NCBI RefSeq assembly: GCF_002355435.1
Contig: NZ_AP017313.1
Location: forward strand, 3,286,001-3,350,000
Source of the DNA: Mucilaginibacter gotjawali
Lineage (GTDB): Bacteria; Bacteroidota; Bacteroidia; Sphingobacteriales; Sphingobacteriaceae
DNA length: 64,000 nt
Reading direction: 5' to 3'
Shown here: positions 43,559-53,685 of the stretch, piece by piece
Layout of the letters: the number at the start of each line of letters is the position of its first letter
How positions within the stretch are numbered: the first letter of the stretch is position 1
The notes under the pieces: model-generated
The model's input: only the letters and a program-made list of their open reading frames with translations
The model's database searches: none
Told to the model about the DNA's origin: nothing
Position numbers and translations under genes: made by a program

Positions 43559-45823
43559 ATGGCAACACCTAAGCTTAGTACCAACCAGGTAAAACGTTTG
43601 GATACAATTAAAAAAGTAATTGGAGATAAAGAAATCAGCGCTAAAATAGAAAGTTCGTACGCCGGGGCTAAAGGTAACTGGGCGGCCGTATTGGACAACC
43701 TGAAAACCAGCGGGATAGATGAAACCACGCTGGGCAAAGTCGATCTGGCGCATTCGCTTGCCGAAGTTACCGGCAACCATGCCGAATTGGTTAAAGCCCT
43801 GGCCAGCCAGCCCAATGTGGTTTCTATGCGCGATGTTGCTTTGAATAATGACGCCTCATCCATAGCCGCTTTAATCAAGCCGAAGCAGGTTCCGGCGGGA
43901 ACTCCCGGTGATACGGCGCAGGAAAAGGCGGATAATTTTGCCGCTTCGGTACATGATAAGATCTTTTTCACGCAAACCTCTGCGGTATTGCAGCGCATGG
44001 CCACAACGGCGGCTTTGCCGATAGCCGACGCCGGAATCAGGACCCATGTTGCTGCTTTTTTTAATAATCAGCCTGATTTTAATATCCGCAAAACCTCCAT
44101 CTATAACGCCATTACCCAGCCGGATGCATTTAAAAATATTCCCGAAGAAGCGCAACAGCCGGTTATCAGCCAGTTAAAAACACTGCAGCGGGTGCAGGCC
44201 ATAAGCCCTACGCCCGCTGCAGTTGTGGAATTAATGAAGGCAAATATTTCGACAGCCCAGCAGGTGGCCGAAATGACGCAAAAAGATTTTCAGGCGAAAT
44301 TCGGTGCTGCACTGGGAGCCGATACCGCTGCGATGGTTCATAATAACGCGCTTAATATTAAAATCAGAAATGAACATGCCCTAATGGCCATAAAGGACTC
44401 GGTACAGGGAACAGGCATAGCCGCAATAGACGGTACAACAACCAAAGCAGGCAGAGTGCAATTATTTGACAATTTGGCGGCACAAAACAAAGTGCCCGTT
44501 AACTGGGAGAGCCTGTTTGGCAGTGTCGACCTGTGCGAATGTGAAGATTGTAATTCGGTTTACGGCCCTGCATCCTACTTTGTTGAATTGCTGAACTACC
44601 TGCGGAACAATAACCTCGACCCCGAGAATGCAAATTCAGGCGTAGCGGGGATTGCCGGTACGCCGCTTGAGATCTTATTCAGGCGGCGGCCCGACCTGGA
44701 ATGCCTTGAGCTTACCTGTGCCAACGCCAACACGGTAATGCCGTATATCGACATCGTAAATGAAATTATGGAAAGCTTCATTATGCATGAAGCACAATAT
44801 GATGCAGATACCAACACACCCCCGCAATTGACGCTGGATGTATGGAATGTGGAGGAAGAATCTTCGGCTGATCTGCTGGCTACGCCTCAGCATACCAACT
44901 ACAATGCTTACTGCGTGCTAAAAAACGCGGTTTATCCGTTTACGTTGCCTTATCACCAGCCTATCGATGCCATCAGGATATTCCTGAATTTCCTGAACTC
45001 GAGCCGGTATGAGTTGTTGAAGACTTTTAAATCGGTTAACGAAGCCGATATAAATAACGGCCTGCCCGCGCCGGGCAACCCGCCGGGCCCCAACGACCCG
45101 GAGTTAGAGACCTTGATAAAAACGGCAATTCACCGTGGTATCGACGCAGAGTTTTTAGGGCTTACCCAGGAAGAATATGTCATCCTTACCAAAGAGGCCT
45201 TCTGGCAAAAGCATTATTTTGAACTGACCTGCAACCAAACATTAACCGACCAACAGTATCAGGACAAAATAAAAGTATACCCTACTTACCAATATTATGG
45301 CTACAACGCTGAAGATGAAATGACCAGCCAGGATGAGTCGCTTGAATTGGGGCTTACCTTCGTTAAAAAGCAATTTCTTCCGCGTACGGGTATCCTTTAT
45401 ACCGACCTGGTGAGCTTGCTGGAAACACAATACATCAACCCTTACATGCCGCAAGGGCAGGCGCTGGATATAATGGATAGCCTGACTTTCAGCTATCGGT
45501 TTTTACAGACCTTGGTGACAACACCCGCCAGTGACCCCAACCGCTACGCCAAGCTGATCACCTATTTGCAGAACGCACAGTTATTGGTGCCCGGTTTGCA
45601 GGCCCTGCTTCACCCGGATCCATGCCACCAAAATTGCACCTGCGATACTATCAGTTGCGAAGACCTGGCTTGTTGGGTAAAATGTTATTTTGAAAACGTA
45701 GGCAAGCTGATCGTGCTTGACTCAGGCGATAGGCCAACCCTGCCATTTTCGGGAACCATTGGAGGACGCGACAGGTTTAGGAATAATGAACAAAAAATAA
45801 AAATACAGACGACTGGGAATTAG
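43559..45823 (+). CDS. Tc toxin subunit A, N-terminal part (frameshifted)
   Basis: A 754-residue N-terminal piece of a TcA subunit, the pore-forming part that would carry the TcB-TcC shell to a target membrane. An alpha-helical region is followed by the VRP1 (Salmonella 28-kDa plasmid virulence protein) signature VDLCECEDCNSVYGPASYF near residue 324. A cysteine-dense segment near 690 (CHQNCTCDTISCEDLACW) comes next. The frame ends at TAG 45821-45823 with a tail (KIKIQTTGN) that does not fit. The next frame picks up with NKNTDDWELDKYGQIYLNN. One extra A in the A6 run at 45792-45797 joins the two into a single protein. The gene begins 77 bp after the tcBC stop and is probably in the same operon. 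Confidence 0.85.
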   Translation: MATPKLSTNQVKRLDTIKKVIGDKEISAKIESSYAGAKGNWAAVLDNLKTSGIDETTLGKVDLAHSLAEVTGNHAELVKALASQPNVVSMRDVALNNDASSIAALIKPKQVPAGTPGDTAQEKADNFAASVHDKIFFTQTSAVLQRMATTAALPIADAGIRTHVAAFFNNQPDFNIRKTSIYNAITQPDAFKNIPEEAQQPVISQLKTLQRVQAISPTPAAVVELMKANISTAQQVAEMTQKDFQAKFGAALGADTAAMVHNNALNIKIRNEHALMAIKDSVQGTGIAAIDGTTTKAGRVQLFDNLAAQNKVPVNWESLFGSVDLCECEDCNSVYGPASYFVELLNYLRNNNLDPENANSGVAGIAGTPLEILFRRRPDLECLELTCANANTVMPYIDIVNEIMESFIMHEAQYDADTNTPPQLTLDVWNVEEESSADLLATPQHTNYNAYCVLKNAVYPFTLPYHQPIDAIRIFLNFLNSSRYELLKTFKSVNEADINNGLPAPGNPPGPNDPELETLIKTAIHRGIDAEFLGLTQEEYVILTKEAFWQKHYFELTCNQTLTDQQYQDKIKVYPTYQYYGYNAEDEMTSQDESLELGLTFVKKQFLPRTGILYTDLVSLLETQYINPYMPQGQALDIMDSLTFSYRFLQTLVTTPASDPNRYAKLITYLQNAQLLVPGLQALLHPDPCHQNCTCDTISCEDLACWVKCYFENVGKLIVLDSGDRPTLPFSGTIGGRDRFRNNEQKIKIQTTGN
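45792..45797 (+). other. Frameshift site in the TcA gene
   Basis: A6 run (CAAAAAAT). In frame it reads CAA AAA ATA; a one-base backward slip or one added A gives CAA AAA AAT and enters the long downstream frame. Confidence 0.75.
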
Positions 45824-45909
45824 ACAAATACGGCCAGATCTACCTGAATAACATACTTACGGGAAGTGTTACCGCTACTGGTAACGTTATTGGAACCGAC
45901 GGCAAACCA

Positions 45910-48900
45910 TTGCCTGATCCAAATGATCCGGCTTCATTATTCCAGGGATTTGTGTACGATTCGGGCGGCCGCATGGTAGGTGGATTCCAGGATGCGGTCC
46001 TTTATGATATAAGGGCCGCAAGCTTAGACGGAAATTCTCTTCCGCCGGTGGTACAATGGCTGCCGACCGGCGATTCCTGCGACATCAGCAGGGTAAGGCT
46101 GATCCATCTGGATGGCAGCAGCGTTACTTCGGCAGAGTATGATAAAATGCAGCGTTTTTTACGCCTTTGGAAAAAAATGGGCTGGACCATGGACGAAACA
46201 GACAAGGCAACCATGGGCTTGGGAGCGCCGCCTGTTGTGCCCCCTGGCCAGCATGCGCCTGTTGCCGCAAAGGATTGTTTCAATGAGTTTACCGATGATT
46301 GCAGCAAAGGAACCACAAGCGATTGCGGCTGCGGCACAACAGAAGAATGCGGTTGCACCAGCAATTATGCCGATGGCCTTTTAAGCTGCGATATTACCCC
46401 GGCATATCTGCATCAGTTGGTATATGTGAATAAATTGCTTGACAGTACGGGCCTCGACCTGATAACATTGCTTACTTTTTGGACGGACATCAGCACCGTT
46501 GGGGATGATTCGCAGTATAAAAGACTTTTCCTTACTTATAATTTACTGGCCGTTGATACAGTTTTCCAGGCAGATAAATATGGCAATTACCTTACCACCG
46601 CCGCAAAGATCACTGATCATATCCCCGTGATCATGGCAGCCTTTAACCTGAAAGCTGCGGATATCGCCAATATTATGCAGTATGAAAACATCGCCGACTC
46701 ACTTACGCTGGCTAACATCTCCTTGATATACCGGTACAGCTTGCTGATGCGCCTGTTGAATATAAAAAGCAGTACGTTACAGGACGTGAAAACCATTTTT
46801 GGTGATCCGTTTGCAGATGCACAGCATACCGAAAAATTTATGGAGAACTGGGGTAAAATGGAAGACTATGGTTTTACTTTTGCGCAGCTGAATTACATTT
46901 TAAACAATGTTGATGATCCAAACAGGCCAATCAAACCGACATTTATTTCCTTTTTAAAGCTGGCCAAAACTTTTTATGATGGACTTAACGCCATTATCGC
47001 GGCTAACCCGGACGTAAATACACCCGACGATGCCGTACCCACAGCTACAGTTCCTGTGGTAGCTACCGCCGAACTGGCGACTGCATCAATCGCATTGTTG
47101 TTTACCCCGGCGGTAACTGCCCAAGTTATGGCTTTGCTGCAGGGTACCACTGTTTACAGTACCAATGCGCCGGTAAACCTGGTAGCAACTGCTGCTGATT
47201 TTACAGCTTTGCTGACAGGTACACTTATTCAAAAAATTAAGTATGACTATGTAAATGGCGGGGTACAGGTTACCGGTATTTTAACCACTGCGGAAACAGC
47301 AGCAGCAAAGGCATTGTTCAGCGCCAATACTTTTTGGGCCGCGGCTATTGACCGGTTGAATTTGCAGCCTACGGAATTTTTTAATGATGTATTATACGGC
47401 ATTATTACAGATGCTGCCGACAGGGCAATCCTGTTGGAAGGCGACTATAACGTCCCCGCATCACAACAGGCGGATCCGGACAACCCGGCACCTGATACCG
47501 CACCGGCAAAACTCTTTTGCTTTATGAAAGTATTTATGCCTTTCCTGCGCGAGCGTTTGATGCATACGTTTATCGTCAGCACTTTAGCTACCCAAACCGG
47601 CCTTAGCCAGGATGTAACCGATATGCTGATTTCGAATACTTTGGTAAGCGGAACGCCGGCCCAGCCGATAGTGGAGGTTTTTAAGAGTATCACCAACGCT
47701 TATCAGCCTGCAGCCGGATCGTGGAGTGGTTACCTCATCCCTACAAGTACTGATGTTTATACATTTGCACTCACTGTTCAAACCAATACGCTTAATGCGG
47801 CGATCAGCGTGAACGGCCAGGCGCTTAACTTTACCCAGCAGGCCGATCCGAATAATGTTTACCTGAGCGATCCGGTGAAACTGCAGGCCGGCAGGGCTTA
47901 TAAATTTTGGGTTACAGGGCTTGATATTAACCTTACTGGTTTGGCCTGGAAAACGCCAACCACGCCAAAAAGCACCATCCCGGCGTCGGCAATGCTGGTG
48001 GACGACCTGACAGAGAGTGTTACCACCGCTTATGTACAATTGCAAAAAGCAGGTATCGTTGCATCGATATTTAACCTCACCGATGCCGAAATAAATTACC
48101 TGCAGCAAAATGGCGCGGATTTTAGCAACCTGGACTTTAATGCCATCACGTTCCAAAGCTGGCTGCGCCTGGGTGCTTATACTCAACTGCGCAGGTCGCT
48201 GCCCCCAACTAACTTAAGCCTGATCCAGTTTTTTGCGTGGGCCAAACAAACTACCGATACCACCAACCTGGGCGCACAGATAGCAGCGGTGACCAACTGG
48301 CTGCAAAGCGATGTAGATAAATTATTGGCAGCCGGGCACTTTAACCTGCTGGACAATGGCCAGTTTGTTAATGAAAAGAAGCTGCTTAAACTACAGCAGG
48401 CCCTTTACGTTGCCGCAAATATCGCTATTGACATCAACCTGCTTTTTGATTGGGCAAAACCAGTATCCAAATTCTGGGTATGCCATGATATTGCCGAAAG
48501 TATCCGTAAATCCATAAAGGCACGTTACAAGGAAACTGACTGGGAACAGGTGGTTAAGCCACTAAACGACCAGTTGCGCGAACACCAGCGTGATGCACTG
48601 ATCAGCTATTTACTGGTTCAGCCCGATTTGAAAGATTGGGGAGTAATAGATGCCAACAGCTTGTTTGAATTTTTCCTGATTGATGTGCAGATGGATTCGT
48701 GCATGGAAACATCCAGGATAAAACAAGGAACATTATCGATACAGCTATTTGTGCAACGCTGCTTTTTGGGCCTTGAAGAGCCTTATATCGGCAACGATGT
48801 TTTGGATGCCGCCCGCTGGAAGTGGATGCAATACAACAATGTTTGGGTAGCCAACCGGAAAGTTTTCCTGTATCCCGAAAACTGGATAGTTGAATCGCTG

Positions 48901-51900
48901 CGCGATGATAAGAGTGACTTTTACAAAGCGCTGGAATCGCAACTGCTTCAAAAAGACATCAACCCCCAAAATGTACAGGATGCATTGAACAGTTACCTGT
49001 TCCAGGTGGACGATGTAGCCAATATGCTAGCAGTGGGTATTTTTGTGGAGGAAGGGACAGTAAAGGGTGCAACTGTACCCGTTAAATACCATATTTTTTC
49101 GCGAACACGCAATGCCCCCTACTTCTTTTACTACCGCTACTTTGATGTGATAGAAAGTAACTGGTACCCATGGGAACAGGTGCAGGTTGATATCACCAGT
49201 TATGATATTGAAGGCCCTACAACAGGCCAGGTATTTGGCAATGGCGCCTTCCTGACGCCGGTAGTTTGGAACGGCAGGCTGTTGATCTTCTTTCCGCAGA
49301 TGACTAAAAAGGTGATGCCGCCGTCAAGCACCGGGGCAAGTTATAATTCTAATTCAGCCAGCGGACAAGTGCCTATTATTCAATGGGAGATTAAAATGGC
49401 CTGGAGCGAATACCGCAATGGAAAATGGACGCAAAAACAGGTTTCAACGGACGCCATTTATGATAATGGAAACTATACGGCAACCACTTTACCCAAAATA
49501 AGCTTTTATAGTTTTGTTGCCTATGTAGATAACGCCAATCAGAACGTTCAGATCATCCCCTGCTGGTCGGACGGATTGGTCGATCCTTCAAACGTGTTTA
49601 TGTTTCAGGGAAGTACGATCAGTGTGGCGGCCGGTACTTCGCATTTTAATCCGTCAGCATCACCTAATGATTTTAACTTTATGCGGTTTCAATCAGTGGA
49701 ATCTTCGGGTACGTATACCACCTACCCGCTGCAATATAACGGTACCAACGAACCTTACCTGGCCGCATCCGAACCTTACATATACGACAATACCAGCGCG
49801 GTCAATATAGAAACGCCCTCGGATTACGCCGAATTTTATCAGCCATTTTCGCACCAGTTACTGGGTTTGCTGGCGTCGGACACTTCAGGCGACCTAACCG
49901 ATTTTTTCAGCAGTAATCTTACCCTGCCCAGCAATACAGATGAAGCATTCGGTTCCTATTTTGACAGTTCGCTGCAGGTAACCAGTTACAGTGAACTAAA
50001 AACACCCTATGCCATCTATAACTGGGAGTTGTTTTTCCATACTCCGGCAACTATTGCGGGCAAATTAAGCAGCGCGCAGCAATTTCAGGCGGCAAAACAA
50101 TGGTACGAGTATATTTTTAACCCTGCCGCCCCGGGGTCTACCCCACAGCGGGCTTGGCAGTTTTATCCTTTTACGCAAATAAATGCCGATAACTACCTGG
50201 AGTATTTGTTTAATATGCTGCAATCCAATACGGCTAATGATGATATCAATGCCTGGAGATCTAATCCTTTCGAACCGCACCTGATTGCCCGCGGGCGGCC
50301 GGTAGCCTATATGAAATGGATAGTGATGCAGTACATGGACAATTTAATTGCCTGGGGCGATTATTTGTTCACACAACATACGCTGGAAACAATTAACCAG
50401 GCTACCCAATTGTACATTTTGGCCTACCATATTATGGGTCCGCGCCCACAACTTATTCCAAAAAGAGGTAAAATATTGCCCGAAACCTATAACTCGCTGC
50501 TAAATAAGTGGGATGCATTTGGCAATGCCATGGTGGAGTTGGAGCTGGCTTTTCCGTTCAGCAATCAAATCAATACGCCAATGGGTATTGGTAAAGGCGA
50601 CATCGGTTTTGCCAACATCTTTGGGTTTGCTACCAGCTTGTATTTCTGCCTGCCCAGCAACCCCGAGTTGACCGCTTACTGGGATACACTGGATGACCGG
50701 CTGGGCAAAATAAGGGCCTGCGAGAATATTGAGGGCGTGTTTGGTTTGCCGCCGCTCTGGGATCCGCCAATTGACCCTGCTTTGCTGGTGCAAGCCGCCG
50801 CACAGGGCCTTAGCATATCAAGCGTGCTGAACGACCTGGATTCACCAGTGCCCAATTACAGGTTTAATTACCTGGTGCAAAAAGCGCTGGAATTGTGTAA
50901 CGAACTAAAATCGCTGGGCGGCAACCTGCTCTCTGCCTTTGAAAAAGGGGACGGCGAAACCCTCGCCAGCATGCGTGCCAGCCAGGAAAGCACTATGCAA
51001 AACCTGGTAATGCAGGTGAAACAATTGCAGCTGAACGAGGCAAATGCTGCGCTGGATGGTTTACACCAAAACCGCGAAACGCCGGCATACCGTATGCAGC
51101 ATTATTTAGACCTGATTGGGCAGGATGCCAGCAAAATACCGGGCGCTGATGCAGACTTTACCGCACTGGCCGGTCCACCGCAATCTTTGGTGACGGATAG
51201 TGAGCTGATCCTTACTTCGTACGAAAAGCAGGAGATGGACAAAGCAAGCGATGCGAAGGACCTGCAGGAAGGCGTAGGAATAGTGGAAACACTTGCCGGC
51301 GTATTACATTTATTGCCCTTGCTGGCTGCGGATGTAAAACCGATAGGTGTTGGCGCTGGCTTATGCTTTGGCGGCGATCAATTGGGCAGTGCCCTTGGTG
51401 CAGTAGCGCGTGGTATGCAGGTTGCAGTAGGTAACCTGAATGCTGAATCGGCCGCTGCCCGCAGCAAGGGTGGTTACCTGCGCCAATTGCAGGACAGGGT
51501 GTTACAGGCAAATTTAGCCGGTTTCGAGATCAAGCAGATCGATAAGCAGATATTGAGCCAGCAGATCCGGATCAGTATTACCAACCAGGAAATCACCAAT
51601 CAACAAAAGGCTATTGATAATGCTGCGCAAACGCTTGATTTTTTGACCAACAAGTACACCAACCAGCAGCTGTACTCGTGGATGAAGGATACGTTAAAAA
51701 CCCTTTACTACCAGGTTTACACATTGGCCTACGGCCTTGCCCAAAAAGCCGAGAAAGTTTACCGTTTTGAACGAGGGCTTTCGAGCTCCAACTTTATCCA
51801 GTTTGGCTATTGGGATGCCTCGCATGATGGCTTGTTAGCGGGCGAAAACCTGTTCGTCGGCCTTAAACAACTGGAGGCTGCGTATCAGCAGAATAGGGGC

Positions 51901-52890
51901 TATGACTTTGAGATTAGTAAAAACATTTCATTGCGCCAGATAGACCCTATCGCTTTATTAACCTTACGGACTACCGGAACGTGCCAGTTTGAACTGCCGG
52001 AAGTTTTATTTGATATGGATTTTCCCGGGCACTATATGCGCAGGATCAAATCGGTTGCCTTATCGGTGCCGTGCATCGCCGGGCCTTATACGGGGATCAA
52101 CGCCACACTCCGCATGACGCAAAATACCTTCAGGCAAAATACCATGCCGGGCAGCGCCTATCCGCAGGATACCACAAAGAACGATCCGCGGTTTATGACG
52201 GTGAATGTGCCCATCACCTCCGTTGCGGTAAGCCACGGCCAAAGTGACAGCGGTGTTTTTGAGCTCAATTTTAAGGATGAACGGTATATGCCCTTTGAAG
52301 GAGCCGGGGTAATAAGCCAATGGAGTCTTTCGTTGCCGGATTTTAAACAGATCGATTATAACACTATTACAGATGTAATCATGACGGTAAGGTACACTTC
52401 GATAGACGGTGGTGACAAACAAAAGAAGGCTGCAACCACCTATCTTAATACCTTTGTTAAAAATGTGCAGAACTTGAGCCAGAACGAAGGTTTGTTTGCG
52501 ATATTCGATTTGAAAAATGATTTGCCAAACGAGTGGTATAAAGCGACCCAGTTACCGCCCGCAGCCGATGGCAGGGAGATATCGTTAACAAACATTGTTG
52601 ATCGCCTGCCTGTTTACACCAAAACTTCGGCACCGGATAAGATCATCGCCCAGGATGTTTACGTATTGACCGAGGCAGGTATCGCATCAGGCGATATTTT
52701 AATCAACCAGGGCACGAACGCACAAAATGTCGTTTCGCACGGTTTTGGTAGTGGTGTCGACTTTAAACCGATGCATGTTTTCACAGCGCCGGGTATTAAC
52801 ATCAATATGCAAAACTGGACCTTAGCTATCAGCAATACTGCTATACCGCTAAATAATATGTGGATGGTGGTGAGGTACACTTTAAATTGA
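45910..52890 (+). CDS. Tc toxin subunit A, main part (neuraminidase-like, pore and TcB-binding domains)
   Basis: A 2326-residue frame; in-frame coding sequence extends back to about 45790, so the TTG at 45910 is only a nominal start. A second Cys cluster lies near 119-165 (DCGCGTTEECGC). Helical shell follows, then a PA14-like beta domain (about 597-697; GSWSGYLIPTSTDVYTF) and the neuraminidase-like region (from about 973; VANRKVFLYPENWIVESL). The AAKQWYEYIFNPAAPGSTPQ motif is near 1395. The pore consists of two long coiled coils (about 1684-1734 and 1854-1954) around a hydrophobic tip (1777-1850; IVETLAGVLHLLPLLAADV). The end (about 1990-2326) is the TcB-binding domain. Joined with the N-terminal part, TcA is about 3,100 residues, larger than the typical 2,500. 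A terminator follows. Confidence 0.9.
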   Translation: MPDPNDPASLFQGFVYDSGGRMVGGFQDAVLYDIRAASLDGNSLPPVVQWLPTGDSCDISRVRLIHLDGSSVTSAEYDKMQRFLRLWKKMGWTMDETDKATMGLGAPPVVPPGQHAPVAAKDCFNEFTDDCSKGTTSDCGCGTTEECGCTSNYADGLLSCDITPAYLHQLVYVNKLLDSTGLDLITLLTFWTDISTVGDDSQYKRLFLTYNLLAVDTVFQADKYGNYLTTAAKITDHIPVIMAAFNLKAADIANIMQYENIADSLTLANISLIYRYSLLMRLLNIKSSTLQDVKTIFGDPFADAQHTEKFMENWGKMEDYGFTFAQLNYILNNVDDPNRPIKPTFISFLKLAKTFYDGLNAIIAANPDVNTPDDAVPTATVPVVATAELATASIALLFTPAVTAQVMALLQGTTVYSTNAPVNLVATAADFTALLTGTLIQKIKYDYVNGGVQVTGILTTAETAAAKALFSANTFWAAAIDRLNLQPTEFFNDVLYGIITDAADRAILLEGDYNVPASQQADPDNPAPDTAPAKLFCFMKVFMPFLRERLMHTFIVSTLATQTGLSQDVTDMLISNTLVSGTPAQPIVEVFKSITNAYQPAAGSWSGYLIPTSTDVYTFALTVQTNTLNAAISVNGQALNFTQQADPNNVYLSDPVKLQAGRAYKFWVTGLDINLTGLAWKTPTTPKSTIPASAMLVDDLTESVTTAYVQLQKAGIVASIFNLTDAEINYLQQNGADFSNLDFNAITFQSWLRLGAYTQLRRSLPPTNLSLIQFFAWAKQTTDTTNLGAQIAAVTNWLQSDVDKLLAAGHFNLLDNGQFVNEKKLLKLQQALYVAANIAIDINLLFDWAKPVSKFWVCHDIAESIRKSIKARYKETDWEQVVKPLNDQLREHQRDALISYLLVQPDLKDWGVIDANSLFEFFLIDVQMDSCMETSRIKQGTLSIQLFVQRCFLGLEEPYIGNDVLDAARWKWMQYNNVWVANRKVFLYPENWIVESLRDDKSDFYKALESQLLQKDINPQNVQDALNSYLFQVDDVANMLAVGIFVEEGTVKGATVPVKYHIFSRTRNAPYFFYYRYFDVIESNWYPWEQVQVDITSYDIEGPTTGQVFGNGAFLTPVVWNGRLLIFFPQMTKKVMPPSSTGASYNSNSASGQVPIIQWEIKMAWSEYRNGKWTQKQVSTDAIYDNGNYTATTLPKISFYSFVAYVDNANQNVQIIPCWSDGLVDPSNVFMFQGSTISVAAGTSHFNPSASPNDFNFMRFQSVESSGTYTTYPLQYNGTNEPYLAASEPYIYDNTSAVNIETPSDYAEFYQPFSHQLLGLLASDTSGDLTDFFSSNLTLPSNTDEAFGSYFDSSLQVTSYSELKTPYAIYNWELFFHTPATIAGKLSSAQQFQAAKQWYEYIFNPAAPGSTPQRAWQFYPFTQINADNYLEYLFNMLQSNTANDDINAWRSNPFEPHLIARGRPVAYMKWIVMQYMDNLIAWGDYLFTQHTLETINQATQLYILAYHIMGPRPQLIPKRGKILPETYNSLLNKWDAFGNAMVELELAFPFSNQINTPMGIGKGDIGFANIFGFATSLYFCLPSNPELTAYWDTLDDRLGKIRACENIEGVFGLPPLWDPPIDPALLVQAAAQGLSISSVLNDLDSPVPNYRFNYLVQKALELCNELKSLGGNLLSAFEKGDGETLASMRASQESTMQNLVMQVKQLQLNEANAALDGLHQNRETPAYRMQHYLDLIGQDASKIPGADADFTALAGPPQSLVTDSELILTSYEKQEMDKASDAKDLQEGVGIVETLAGVLHLLPLLAADVKPIGVGAGLCFGGDQLGSALGAVARGMQVAVGNLNAESAAARSKGGYLRQLQDRVLQANLAGFEIKQIDKQILSQQIRISITNQEITNQQKAIDNAAQTLDFLTNKYTNQQLYSWMKDTLKTLYYQVYTLAYGLAQKAEKVYRFERGLSSSNFIQFGYWDASHDGLLAGENLFVGLKQLEAAYQQNRGYDFEISKNISLRQIDPIALLTLRTTGTCQFELPEVLFDMDFPGHYMRRIKSVALSVPCIAGPYTGINATLRMTQNTFRQNTMPGSAYPQDTTKNDPRFMTVNVPITSVAVSHGQSDSGVFELNFKDERYMPFEGAGVISQWSLSLPDFKQIDYNTITDVIMTVRYTSIDGGDKQKKAATTYLNTFVKNVQNLSQNEGLFAIFDLKNDLPNEWYKATQLPPAADGREISLTNIVDRLPVYTKTSAPDKIIAQDVYVLTEAGIASGDILINQGTNAQNVVSHGFGSGVDFKPMHVFTAPGININMQNWTLAISNTAIPLNNMWMVVRYTLN

Positions 52891-52939
52891 TATGTAGAAC
52901 CGTCCAAAACGGTTAGGGTATTTAAAAGGAAGCATTGAA

Positions 52940-52980
52940 GAACGGAGATCAATTCAAAAAATGATCTTCGTTCTTTTTAA
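52940..52980 (+). terminator. Terminator of the Tc locus
   Basis: A 12-bp stem with one G-T pair (GAACGGAGATCA / TGATCTTCGTTC), 10-nt loop and a TTTTT tail, 50 bp after the TcA stop. Confidence 0.85.
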
Positions 52981-53109
52981 CTTCATCACTTTTCCATTCC
53001 GGTAAACCGGCTTAACGGAACTTTTATTATTTCGTCAGTTCTTTATCCCGGTTGGTAGTAATTGAAAAGGCTGCCGATGTAATCAGATTTTAAGCGATCG
53101 CTAATTATT

Positions 53110-53685
53110 TTAAGTCCAAAGATTTATCCGGTCAACAATTCCCTCTGCATCAAGGATGTAATCTGCTAAACCCTTGTTTATTGCACTTTGTGGCATGGCA
53201 GTAGCTATCGCATTTTGCGGATCTTGCACGATTAACGCCCCGCCTGCCCGCCGGATATCGGCAAAGCCATCCGCGCCATCATTATTTGCGCCTGATAATA
53301 ATATGCCTAATAATAATGCCCCATAAGCATCAGCCGCGCTTTGGAAAGTAACATCGATGCTTGGCCTTGAAAATTGAACTTTTTCAGAGCCATCCAGTGA
53401 AAATGAGCGATTTTTTTCAATAAGCAAGTGGTAGTCAGCGGGCGCTACATATATCTTTCCGGGTAAAATGCTTTCCTTATCTTCAGCTTCCTTCACTTTT
53501 AGTTTGCAGGCATTTGACAATACATCCACCAGGGTAGATTCGTTGTCTGCTGACCGGTGCATGACAATAACCATAGGAACTGCAAAATCAATCTGTAGAT
53601 GACGTAAAATATATAGGATAATTTGAAGGCTGCCCGCCGAACCTCCTATAACTATCAATTTGGATGCTATGAGATTTTCCTCCAT
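53110..53685 (-). CDS. cheB: CheB-type protein-glutamate methylesterase
   Basis: A 191-residue CheB catalytic domain without the usual N-terminal receiver. The triad is visible: Ser16 in IGGSAGS, His43 in VMHRSADN and Asp136 in LSGANNDGADG. CheB removes methyl groups from (or deamidates) glutamates on chemoreceptors. Without a receiver it cannot be switched by phosphorylation of its own; the lone receiver two genes away may take that part. It overlaps the 3' end of cheR by 19 bp and is the last gene of the operon. No chemoreceptor gene is in the window, so the substrate is uncertain. Confidence 0.92.
   Translation of the reverse strand: MEENLIASKLIVIGGSAGSLQIILYILRHLQIDFAVPMVIVMHRSADNESTLVDVLSNACKLKVKEAEDKESILPGKIYVAPADYHLLIEKNRSFSLDGSEKVQFSRPSIDVTFQSAADAYGALLLGILLSGANNDGADGFADIRRAGGALIVQDPQNAIATAMPQSAINKGLADYILDAEGIVDRINLWT

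Noticed and set aside
35998..52890. Contractile injection system (eCIS or T6SS) as carrier of the RHS protein
   Set aside because: No sheath, tube, baseplate or VgrG genes are present; the TcA partner explains delivery.
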